Of a stretch of DNA of 7,691 nucleotides, positions 1-5,276 are shown in pieces. Source of the stretch: an uncultured Eubacteriales bacterium. Its GTDB lineage: Bacteria; Bacillota; Clostridia; Christensenellales; CAG-138. Position numbers and translations under genes: made by a program. Below the pieces are notes generated by a model, which had not been told where the DNA came from, made no database searches, and saw only the letters and a list, made by a program, of their open reading frames with translations. The DNA lies in contig URSN01000091.1 in the NCBI GenBank assembly GCA_900550525.1, positions 1 through 7,691 on the forward strand, read 5' to 3'. Within the stretch, counting starts at the first letter, position 1; the number at the start of each line of letters is the position of its first letter.

Positions 1-1386
1 CACATCGACGGCCCGCCCGCGCCGACCGCCACGCCGGTGCCGACGCCGGAACCCACGCCGGCGCCGACGATGGAGCCTACGCCGGAGCCCACGGCGGAAC
101 CGGCGGCCGCGCCGGCGGGGACGGATGCGGCCGGCGGCGCGCTGGCGGGCCTTGCCGGCGTGACGCAGGAGCGGCTGCTGCTCATGGGCGCGCTCGTGCT
201 CGCCGGGCTGGCCGGGACGCTCGCGCTGCTGCTGTGGCGCAGCCGCCGCCCGGCCGCGGCGCGGAAGGGGAAGCGGCCCGCGCCGCATGTGGCCGTGTGC
301 CTGCTGCCGCTGCTTGCCATGCTGCTCGCCGCGGCGCTGTTGCTGTTTTTGCCGGTGATGGGCGCGCAGCAGGCGGCCGGCGCGCAGGGCGAAGCGGCGC
401 TGCCGGAGCAGACGAGCGCGCCGCAGGCGCCCGCCACGGCCGCGCCGGCGGAAGAACCCACGCCGGAGCCGACGATAGAGCCCACGCCGGAGCCCACGCC
501 GCACCCGTGGGCGGAGTATTTCCGCGCGGAGGACGACCCGGAGGAGGTCGTGGTGGCCGATGCGGAGCGGGGCGTGTGGGAATACCGCACCGACACGCTC
601 TCCATCCTGATCGAGCGCCGCTCTAACGACAAGCCCATGACCTATTTCGTGGCGCATATCCGCATGCGCGACGTCGATTCGTTCCGCGCCGTTTTCTCGA
701 ACGCGCTGCAAAACGGCGGCGGCCCCAAGCAGATGCCGTGGAAGGTCGCGCGCATGAACAAGGCGGTGCTGCTCATCACGGGCGACAACCTCATCCATCA
801 GGAGAAGGAGGATAAGGGCGTGATGATCCGCAACGGTTTCCTCTATTATGAGGGCCAGGCGTCGGATACCCTGGCGCTCTATCCGGACATGAGCATGCGC
901 GTGTTCGACCGTAAGACCGTCACCGCGCAGGAGCTGCTCGAGGCCGGCGTGCTCAACAGCTACGGCTTCATGTACGACCCCATCCTCGTGCGCGACGGCG
1001 CGATCGTGGAATCCGTGGCGTCCAGCCGGATCAAGGGCAACAACCCGCGCACCGGCATCGGCATGGTGGAGCCGGGGCACTTTGTGGCCATCGTCGTGGA
1101 CGGGCGGCAGGCCAAGGTCAAGGTCGACGGCGAGACCGTGCCCTACAGCGCCGGCGCGACGATGACGGAGCTTGCGCAGCTGTTCCTCGACGAGGGCTGC
1201 ACCGTCGCCTACAACCTCGACGGCGGCATCTCCGCGTGCATGGTGTTCATGGGCGAACAGATCAACACCCACCTGGGCGAGGGGGAGAGCTACCAGCGCT
1301 CCATGCCCGAGGCGATGGCATGGGGCTATTCGGACCTGGTGCCGTCCGTGGACGATCCGGTCACCGGCACGGGCGAGCGCAAATAA
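1..1386 (+). CDS. Phosphodiester glycosidase (NAGPA-domain) membrane protein, 5' truncated
   Basis: The frame is open to the first base and ends at TAA 1384-1386, giving 461 visible codons. The GTG at 37 has no ribosome binding site, so the true start probably lies upstream of the window. In order it has a TP/EP-rich tract (codons 6-39), a membrane helix (about 58-78), a short basic loop (RSRRP...RKGKR), a second helix (about 97-120), a second EPTPEP tract (151-169) and a C-terminal enzymatic domain. That domain shows the family motifs NNPRTGIGMVEPGHF (347-361) and YNLDGGISACMVFMGE (404-419), which fit the NAGPA phosphodiester glycosidase family. Those enzymes cleave sugar-1-phosphodiester bonds, and bacterial members are often loosely labelled exopolysaccharide proteins. 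Positive charge in the short loop puts it in the cytoplasm and both ends outside. A partner domain outside the cell may lie in the missing N-terminus. The family call is firm; the substrate is unknown. Confidence 0.85.
   Translation, partial: HIDGPPAPTATPVPTPEPTPAPTMEPTPEPTAEPAAAPAGTDAAGGALAGLAGVTQERLLLMGALVLAGLAGTLALLLWRSRRPAAARKGKRPAPHVAVCLLPLLAMLLAAALLLFLPVMGAQQAAGAQGEAALPEQTSAPQAPATAAPAEEPTPEPTIEPTPEPTPHPWAEYFRAEDDPEEVVVADAERGVWEYRTDTLSILIERRSNDKPMTYFVAHIRMRDVDSFRAVFSNALQNGGGPKQMPWKVARMNKAVLLITGDNLIHQEKEDKGVMIRNGFLYYEGQASDTLALYPDMSMRVFDRKTVTAQELLEAGVLNSYGFMYDPILVRDGAIVESVASSRIKGNNPRTGIGMVEPGHFVAIVVDGRQAKVKVDGETVPYSAGATMTELAQLFLDEGCTVAYNLDGGISACMVFMGEQINTHLGEGESYQRSMPEAMAWGYSDLVPSVDDPVTGTGERK
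16..117 (+). repeat. Proline-rich (TPxP)n coding repeat, tract 1
   Basis: Degenerate 6- to 12-bp units of the type CCG-ACG-CCG-GAG/CCC encode alternating Thr-Pro and Glu-Pro dipeptides in the glycosidase gene, just before its first membrane helix. Such tracts are usually stiff extracellular spacers that carry a domain away from the membrane through the cell wall. Confidence 0.75.
451..507 (+). repeat. Proline-rich (TPEP)n coding repeat, tract 2
   Basis: This second copy of the CCCACGCCGGAGCC-type repeat encodes EEPTPEPTIEPTPEPTPHP. It lies between the second membrane helix and the catalytic domain of the same protein. It is nearly identical in unit to the tract at 16-117, so the two could recombine or arise by duplication. 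It would act as a spacer holding the enzyme off the membrane. Confidence 0.75.
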
Positions 1387-1412
1387 CCGCCGCCGGGCGG
1401 CAAAAGCTGCCG

Positions 1413-1442
1413 TTGCAATGAGGGCCCGTCCCGTTGTAGAAT
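1413..1442 (+). promoter_or_regulatory. Possible sigma-A promoter of the VanZ-family gene
   Basis: TTGCAA (1413-1418) and TAGAAT (1437-1442) are separated by 18 bp, matching the sigma-A consensus at 4/6 and 5/6 positions. The predicted transcription start, about 1449, falls on or next to the ATG at 1450. If real, either the message is leaderless or translation starts at the in-frame ATG at 1462. The AT-poor surroundings make this pair stand out, but chance cannot be excluded. Confidence 0.4.
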
Positions 1443-1449
1443 AGGGGCC

Positions 1450-2136
1450 ATGGGGAACAGGATGGTGTTCAGGCGCGCGGCGGCCTGCCTGCTGTATGCG
1501 GCCGCTGCGCTGCTTGCGGCGCGGCTGATGCGCCTGCCGCTCTGGGATGCGGCGCTGCTGTTTGAGGATCTTGCGCCGGGCGCGGCGCTGATGCTGCTGA
1601 TGCTGCTGCTGGCCTCGGCGCTGCTGGGCGGCACGCTGCCGCGCGCGGACCGGCCGCGCGCCGTGCGCGAGTGCCTGTGGGCGCTGCTGGCCGTCCATGC
1701 GCAGCTGCTCGTCCACGTGCTGTTCCTCAGCCGCGCGGGCCTTCGGGCGCAGAGCTGGGAGGAATACCGCAGCTACGCCGTCAACCTGCGCCCGTTTGCG
1801 ACGGTCCTGCGCTATGTGCGTGCGCTGCGGCGCGGCGTCATCCCGGAGATCGCGCTTGCAAACCTCCTGGGCAACCTGCTGCTGTTCGTACCCGCGGGCG
1901 TGCTGCTGCCGCTGCTGTTCCCGCCGCTTGGGCGTTTCCTTCCGTTTGTCGCCGTGCTGCTGCCGCTGCTCGTGCTGGTGGAGGCCGTGCAGCTGCTGCT
2001 GCGCTGCGGCAGCTGCGACGTGGACGACGTGATCCTGAACCTTTCCGGCGCGCTGGCCGCCTGGGCCTGCCTGCGCCTGCCGCCCTGCAAACGCCGCCTG
2101 GCCGGGCTGTGCCGCGGTGCTCCCGGGCGCGGATGA
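1450..2136 (+). CDS. VanZ-family integral membrane protein
   Basis: This 228-residue protein is mostly hydrophobic, with about six likely membrane segments (near 10-27, 43-62, 76-94, 134-158, 162-186 and 195-209). The VanZ-like signature is clear. NLLGNLLLFVPAGVLLPLLF at 138-157 is followed by E178-A-V-Q181, then D190-V-D-D193, N197 and a small-residue helix. VanZ of the vancomycin cluster gives low-level teicoplanin resistance by an unclear mechanism. Stand-alone relatives are common in Gram-positive genomes and need not confer resistance. No vanA/H/X genes are visible here, so a glycopeptide role should not be assumed. The start is uncertain: AGGGG lies only 2 bases before ATG 1450, too close for a normal SD, and ATG 1462 is an alternative. 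The gene stands alone between the glycosidase gene and a regulatory gap. Confidence 0.85.
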   Translation: MGNRMVFRRAAACLLYAAAALLAARLMRLPLWDAALLFEDLAPGAALMLLMLLLASALLGGTLPRADRPRAVRECLWALLAVHAQLLVHVLFLSRAGLRAQSWEEYRSYAVNLRPFATVLRYVRALRRGVIPEIALANLLGNLLLFVPAGVLLPLLFPPLGRFLPFVAVLLPLLVLVEAVQLLLRCGSCDVDDVILNLSGALAAWACLRLPPCKRRLAGLCRGAPGRG

Positions 2137-2176
2137 GCCTGCGCGCCCGGCCGTTCCCTCCCCCGTGCGGACGGCC

Positions 2177-2197
2177 CCTGTCAGGGAAGGAGACAGG
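2177..2197 (+). promoter_or_regulatory. Small hairpin presenting a strong SD
   Basis: CCTGTC (2177-2182) pairs with GACAGG (2192-2197). The 9-base loop, together with the first base of the right arm, holds most of GGAAGGAG (2185-2192), the ribosome binding site of the 79-codon ORF starting at 2202. The stem is only 6 bp, so it may be accidental. Confidence 0.25.
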
Positions 2198-2201
2198 CGC
2201 C

Positions 2202-2441
2202 ATGAAACGCGTCCGCATCCGTCCCCTTGGTTTTCCGTTCCTGCTCAATACCGCGCTGCCGGCGGCGCTCGTTGCGCCAGGTATGACGTTACGTCAGGCT
2301 TTTTTTGCACGCGCCGCGCGATGGGGCCGATTTCCCGCGCCCGTGCGCAAACGGCCCAACGCCCCGCGCCCGGGCCGCCGAAATGTAAAAAAATGTGGCT
2401 CCCGTTGTCAACGGGAGGGAAATACGGTATACTTTTTGTAA
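2202..2441 (+). CDS. Doubtful small ORF, 79 residues, strong SD
   Basis: An ATG at 2202 follows GGAAGGAG (2185-2192) by 9 bases, one of the better ribosome binding sites in the window. The product begins MKRVRIRPLGFPFLLNTALP and is basic, with a short hydrophobic stretch near residues 10-26. I do not recognise it. The first 25 or so codons resemble those of neighbouring genes. The later ones (CGA, GTA, TGT, TTA, AAA) do not, and the 3' end runs through a likely terminator (2276-2306) and through the operator and promoter of the next operon, ending at its predicted start point. It could be a short leader peptide, the remains of a longer gene, or not translated at all. Confidence 0.3.
   Translation: MKRVRIRPLGFPFLLNTALPAALVAPGMTLRQAFFARAARWGRFPAPVRKRPNAPRPGRRNVKKCGSRCQREGNTVYFL
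2276..2306 (+). terminator. Possible intrinsic terminator (TGACG-TTA-CGTCA stem plus T7)
   Basis: TGACGTTACGTCA (2284-2296) is a 6+1+6 perfect palindrome. As RNA it forms TGACG/CGTCA with a TTA loop, and flanking GCC/GGC could add an outer stem across a one-sided bulge. It is followed by GGC and seven T residues (2300-2306). This would end transcripts from the VanZ gene before the next promoter. The stem is short for a terminator, so a protein-binding palindrome is the alternative. Confidence 0.4.
2381..2396 (+). promoter_or_regulatory. A-rich upstream element with AAATGT direct repeat
   Basis: AAATGT occurs at 2381-2386 and again at 2391-2396, exactly one helical turn (10 bp) apart, joined by an A-run. 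In this GC-rich DNA it is the most A-rich stretch near the promoter. It sits 9 bp upstream of the -35 box, where an UP element or an activator site would be expected. Confidence 0.35.
2399..2417. promoter_or_regulatory. 19-bp perfect palindrome over the -35 box: candidate operator
   Basis: CTCCCGTTGTCAACGGGAG is a perfect inverted repeat with 9-bp arms around one central base. It covers the whole -35 hexamer (2405-2410) of the acyltransferase promoter, so a dimeric repressor bound here would block RNA polymerase. No regulator gene is in the window, and the sequence does not match an operator I can name with confidence. Confidence 0.6.
2405..2433 (+). promoter_or_regulatory. Strong sigma-A promoter of the acyltransferase-carrier operon
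   Basis: TTGTCA (2405-2410) and TATACT (2428-2433) are spaced by the ideal 17 bp, each matching consensus at 5/6 positions. The start point should be near 2440, giving a leader of about 77 bases before ATG 2517. This is the best promoter in the window. Confidence 0.8.
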
Positions 2442-2458
2442 AGTTTTGATGAACAATC

Positions 2459-2501
2459 CCGGCGCCGGCTGCCGGGCGCGGCGCGCCCGGCCCGGCGCCG
2501 G
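2459..2501 (+). promoter_or_regulatory. Very stable GC hairpin in the 5' leader
   Basis: CCGGCGCCGG (2459-2468) pairs with CCGGCGCCGG (2492-2501), and GCCGGGCGC (2471-2479) pairs with GCGCCCGGC (2483-2491). The result is a 19-bp stem with a two-base bulge (CT) and a three-base loop (GGC). It ends four bases before the SD GGGGAG (2505-2510). No T-run follows, so it is not an intrinsic terminator. It may stabilise the mRNA or limit translation of the acyltransferase. Confidence 0.6.
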
Positions 2502-2516
2502 AGCGGGGAGCAGCGG

Positions 2517-3752
2517 ATGGAACGGGAGCAGGTTCGGGCCGCGCAGGGGAAGGCGGCGGCACAGGCGCGCGCGCAGCAGGCGGGTACGGCGCAGCGGGAG
2601 CATGCGCACTATGTGCGCGTCATGCGCGTTTTGAAGCGCGTCCTCGGCGGGCCGATCTGCCGCGCGCTCGGCTTTTGCGCGCCCGTGTGCGCGCCCGAGT
2701 GCGGGCCCATGCTCGTGGTCGCCAACCACAACATGGATTTCGACCCCATCCTGCTGAGCATGGCCTTCGAGCCGTATCTCTACTTTGTCGCCAGCGAGCA
2801 TGTGTTCCGCTGGGGGCTGCTCTCGCGCCTGCTGGTGTGGGCGTTTTCACCCATCGCGCGCATGAAGGGCACGGCGGACGCGCAGTCGGCCGTGCACATC
2901 CTGCGCCGGCTGCGCCGCGGGTACAACGTATGCCTGTTCGCCGAGGGGGACCGCTCCTTCAACGGCGTGACGGGACCCATCCTGCCCGCCACGGGGAAGC
3001 TGGCGCGCGCCTCGCGCGCATCGCTGGTCACCTACCGGCTCGAGGGCGGGTACCTGTCCACGCCGCGCTGGGCGTTTACGCGGCGCAGGGGGCGCATCAG
3101 CGGCGAGCTGGTGCATGAGTACAGCCCCGCGCAGCAGGCCGCCATGACGGACGAGCAGGTCAGCGCCGCCATCGCCGCCGACCTGTACGAGGACGCCTTT
3201 GCCCGCCAGCAGCAGCGGCGGCAGCGCTTTGCCGGCCGGCGCCTGGCCGAGGGGCTGGAATACGCGCTCTACCTGTGCCCGCGCTGCGGGCGCGCGGGCA
3301 CGCTGCGCGGCGCGGGCGATCGCTTTTGCTGCGATTGCGGCCTGTCCGTGCGCTATGACGAATACGGCTTTTTTACCGGGGAGGACGCGCCGTTCTCCAC
3401 CGTGCGCGACTGGGACGCCTGGCAGCGCGGCGAGACGAAGCGCCTGGCCGCCGCCGCACGGGAGACGCCGGACGCGCCCGTGTTCTCCGACCCGGGGCAG
3501 CGCCTGCTGCGCATCGACGGGGAGCGGCACCGCGCCGTGCCGGTGGACGAGGGGACGCTCTCGCTCTCGTTGCGGGAGCTGCGCGTGGGCGGCACGGCCT
3601 TCCCGCTTGAGCGGGTGACGGACCTGGCGCTGTGCGGCCGGGCGCGCATGGTGTTCTTCTCCGGCGGCACGCAGTATGAGATCAGCGCAAAGCCTGCGTG
3701 CTGCGGCTATAAATACGCCGTGCTCCTGCACGAATGGAAGGGAACGAGGTGA
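2517..3752 (+). CDS. PlsC-like lysophospholipid acyltransferase with zinc ribbon
   Basis: The 411-residue protein starts at an ATG 6 bases after GGGGAG. Residues 1-30 are Ala/Gln/Arg-rich and probably helical. An acyltransferase domain follows: the catalytic HX4D box is NHNMDFDP with H71 and D76, and the EG-RS box is FAEGDRSFNG (141-150; FPEGTR is usual). The family transfers acyl chains to 1-acyl-glycerol-3-phosphate at the inner membrane face. After a helical, Gln/Arg-rich stretch comes a four-cysteine zinc ribbon (C254-P-R-C257 and C271-x-x-C274). A C-terminal domain of about 90 residues (322-411) follows, with no family I can name. PlsC itself is about 240 residues, so roughly 170 residues are extra. 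The gene is first in an operon with its own promoter and is coupled to the downstream carrier gene. The exact acyl acceptor is not established. Confidence 0.82.
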   Translation: MEREQVRAAQGKAAAQARAQQAGTAQREHAHYVRVMRVLKRVLGGPICRALGFCAPVCAPECGPMLVVANHNMDFDPILLSMAFEPYLYFVASEHVFRWGLLSRLLVWAFSPIARMKGTADAQSAVHILRRLRRGYNVCLFAEGDRSFNGVTGPILPATGKLARASRASLVTYRLEGGYLSTPRWAFTRRRGRISGELVHEYSPAQQAAMTDEQVSAAIAADLYEDAFARQQQRRQRFAGRRLAEGLEYALYLCPRCGRAGTLRGAGDRFCCDCGLSVRYDEYGFFTGEDAPFSTVRDWDAWQRGETKRLAAAARETPDAPVFSDPGQRLLRIDGERHRAVPVDEGTLSLSLRELRVGGTAFPLERVTDLALCGRARMVFFSGGTQYEISAKPACCGYKYAVLLHEWKGTR

Positions 3753-3754
3753 TC
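3746..3754 (+). promoter_or_regulatory. SD GAGGTGATC overlapping the upstream stop codon
   Basis: Nine bases match the full 16S anti-SD complement (AGGAGGTGATC). They include the TGA (3750-3752) of the acyltransferase gene and lie 4 bases before TTG 3759. This decides the TTG start, because no in-frame ATG occurs until 3879 and an in-frame stop sits at 3750. Confidence 0.8.
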
Positions 3755-3758
3755 GGTC

Positions 3759-5156
3759 TTGGAATTTAACGCAAGCAATACCGTCCTTTGGAACATCGTC
3801 ATACAGCTGGGCATCATCGCCGTGACGGTGCTGTTTTCAACGCTGCTGAGGCGCAAGATCGCCTTTGTGCGGCAGGCCATGCTGCCCACGGCCGTGCTGG
3901 CGGGCTTTGTGCTGCTGATCCTGCGCAGCGTGGGCCTGCTCGAGCTCGACGGGGACTTCCTTGAGATGACCACCTATCACGGCATTGCGGTGGGCTTTAT
4001 CGCCATGTCGCTGCGCGTGCCGGCGGGCAACCGCGAAAAGGGCGGCGGGCTGGACGGCGTCAAGAGCGGCGCGCTGATCGTGAGCACATACCTGGTGCAG
4101 GCGCTGCTGGGGCTGCTGATCTCCGCCGGGCTCGCCTTCACGGTTATGCCGGGGCTGTTCAAGGCGGCGGGCATCCTGCTGCCCATGGGCTACGGCCAGG
4201 GCGCCGGGCAGGCCAACAACGTCGGCATGACGTACGAGGCGCTGGGCTTTGTGGGCGGGCGCTCGTTCGGGCTGTCGCTGGCGGCGGCGGGCTACCTGTG
4301 CGCGTGCGTGGTCGGCGTGATCTACATCAACATCCTGCGCCGCCGCGGCCGCGTGTGCGCCGCGGGGGAGGAGACGTCCAACGCCGTCACCGTGGACGAT
4401 TTTGAGAACCGGGGCGAGATCCCCGTGTCCGAGTCCATCGACCGCTTCTCCATGCAGGTGATGCTGGTGGGGCTGGTGTACCTGCTGACGTACCTCGTCT
4501 CGCTCGGGATCGATTCGCTCATCGCCGCGGCCGCGCCGGGGCTGACGGCGACGGTCTCGCCGCTGCTGTGGGGCTTCAACTTCATCATCGGCTCGGCGCT
4601 GGCCATGCTCGTGCGCGTCGTACTGGGGGCGCTGCGCCGCCGCAACATCATGACGCGCCAGTACCAGAACAACTACCTGCTCTCGCGCATCTCCGGCGTG
4701 GCGTTCGACCTGATGACCATCGCGGGCATCGCCTCCATCAACATCGAGGACCTGAGCGGGCTGTGGGTGCCGTTCCTGCTGATGGCCGTGTCCGGCGGCA
4801 TCGTCACGCTGGTGTACCTGCAATGGACGTGCCGGCGCATCTATCCGGGCTATTACTATGAGGGGCTCGTGTCCATGTACGGCATGCTGACGGGCACCAT
4901 CAGCTCCGGCGTGCTGCTGCTGCGCGAGATCGACGATACGTTCGCCACGCCCGCGGCGAACAACCTCGTGCTCGGGTCGAGCTTTGCCATCCTCTTTGGC
5001 GCGCCGATGCTCATCCTCATCGGCCTTGCGCCCGATTCGGACGCGATGCTGCTGCTCGTGTTCGCGCTGTGCGCGGTGTATCTTGCCGCGCTGCTGCTGT
5101 TCATGTTCCGCTTTGGCGGCAGGGGGAAGAAAAAGCCGCGCGGCGAGCGGGCCTGA
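3759..5156 (+). CDS. Sodium/glutamate symporter-like (ESS/GltS-type) carrier
   Basis: This 465-residue polytopic membrane protein begins at TTG. It has about ten to twelve hydrophobic segments in two halves split by a charged cytoplasmic stretch (about 193-230). The first half carries GYGQGAGQANNVG (144-156), the glycine-rich re-entrant type of motif seen in GltS carriers. The second half carries GMLTGTISSGVLLLRE (375-390), a matching motif expected from the inverted-repeat fold. E. coli GltS has about 400 residues, so this is longer, mainly through the central loop and a basic tail (GGRGKKKPRGER). The family imports glutamate with sodium. The substrate here is not proven, and another carboxylate is possible. 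The gene begins 6 bases after the acyltransferase stop and ends before a good terminator, so both are one transcript. Confidence 0.72.
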   Translation: MEFNASNTVLWNIVIQLGIIAVTVLFSTLLRRKIAFVRQAMLPTAVLAGFVLLILRSVGLLELDGDFLEMTTYHGIAVGFIAMSLRVPAGNREKGGGLDGVKSGALIVSTYLVQALLGLLISAGLAFTVMPGLFKAAGILLPMGYGQGAGQANNVGMTYEALGFVGGRSFGLSLAAAGYLCACVVGVIYINILRRRGRVCAAGEETSNAVTVDDFENRGEIPVSESIDRFSMQVMLVGLVYLLTYLVSLGIDSLIAAAAPGLTATVSPLLWGFNFIIGSALAMLVRVVLGALRRRNIMTRQYQNNYLLSRISGVAFDLMTIAGIASINIEDLSGLWVPFLLMAVSGGIVTLVYLQWTCRRIYPGYYYEGLVSMYGMLTGTISSGVLLLREIDDTFATPAANNLVLGSSFAILFGAPMLILIGLAPDSDAMLLLVFALCAVYLAALLLFMFRFGGRGKKKPRGERA

Positions 5157-5169
5157 ACCGGAAGGAGCG

Positions 5170-5204
5170 TGCGGGACGGCAGCGGCCGCCCCGCATTTAT
5201 TTTT
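5170..5204 (+). terminator. Intrinsic terminator of the acyltransferase-carrier operon
   Basis: TGCGGG-A-CGGC (5170-5180) pairs with GCCG-C-CCCGCA (5185-5195) around an AGCG loop, with one A/C mismatch. It is followed at once by TTTATTTTT (5196-5204). It lies 14 bases after the carrier stop codon. Confidence 0.85.
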
Positions 5205-5222
5205 AAATGTCCGCTCACATTT
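5205..5222. promoter_or_regulatory. Inverted repeat AAATGT-N6-ACATTT
   Basis: A perfect 6+6+6 inverted repeat lies between the terminator and the sigma gene, 55 bases before its start codon. It is a possible operator or promoter-associated site. No convincing sigma-A -35/-10 pair is visible in 5205-5262. Confidence 0.3.
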
Positions 5223-5231
5223 CCGCTTCCC

Positions 5232-5252
5232 CGTTCGTTATCTCTATGAACG
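5232..5252. promoter_or_regulatory. Inverted repeat CGTTCGT-N7-ATGAACG
   Basis: Seven-base arms (one G-T pair) surround TATCTCT. The right arm ends 10 bases before the SD of the sigma gene. It could be an operator or a leader hairpin. The GAAC and CGTT elements resemble pieces of ECF promoters but are not in the expected order or spacing. Confidence 0.3.
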
Positions 5253-5276
5253 CCGGACAAAAGGGAGGTGCGCCGC

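Noticed and set aside
1387..1420. Terminator after the glycosidase gene
   Set aside because: Short hairpins can be drawn (CCGCC/GGCGG, GGCGGC/GCTGCC), but no T-run follows either of them.
1450..2136. VanZ gene as evidence of a glycopeptide resistance cluster
   Set aside because: No vanH, vanA-type ligase, vanX or vanRS gene is visible, and isolated VanZ-family proteins are common in Gram-positive genomes.
2399..2417. The palindrome as an intrinsic terminator on the minus strand
   Set aside because: A T7 run follows five bases later on that strand, but no minus-strand gene ends nearby, and the overlap with a near-consensus plus-strand -35 box fits an operator better.
2847..3731. Long open frame of 294 codons on the minus strand
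   Set aside because: It lies opposite the acyltransferase gene, which has clear motifs and an SD. The composition (Arg/Ala/Pro/His-rich, no recognisable motif) is typical of a shadow frame in GC-rich DNA.
3837..4823. 328-codon minus-strand frame opposite the carrier gene
   Set aside because: The product is a His/Arg/Gln/Asp-rich string with no motif or SD. The plus-strand frame encodes a coherent membrane protein.
5268..5270. GTG as start of the sigma factor gene
   Set aside because: It lies inside the SD GGGAGGTG, which is correctly spaced for the ATG at 5277.
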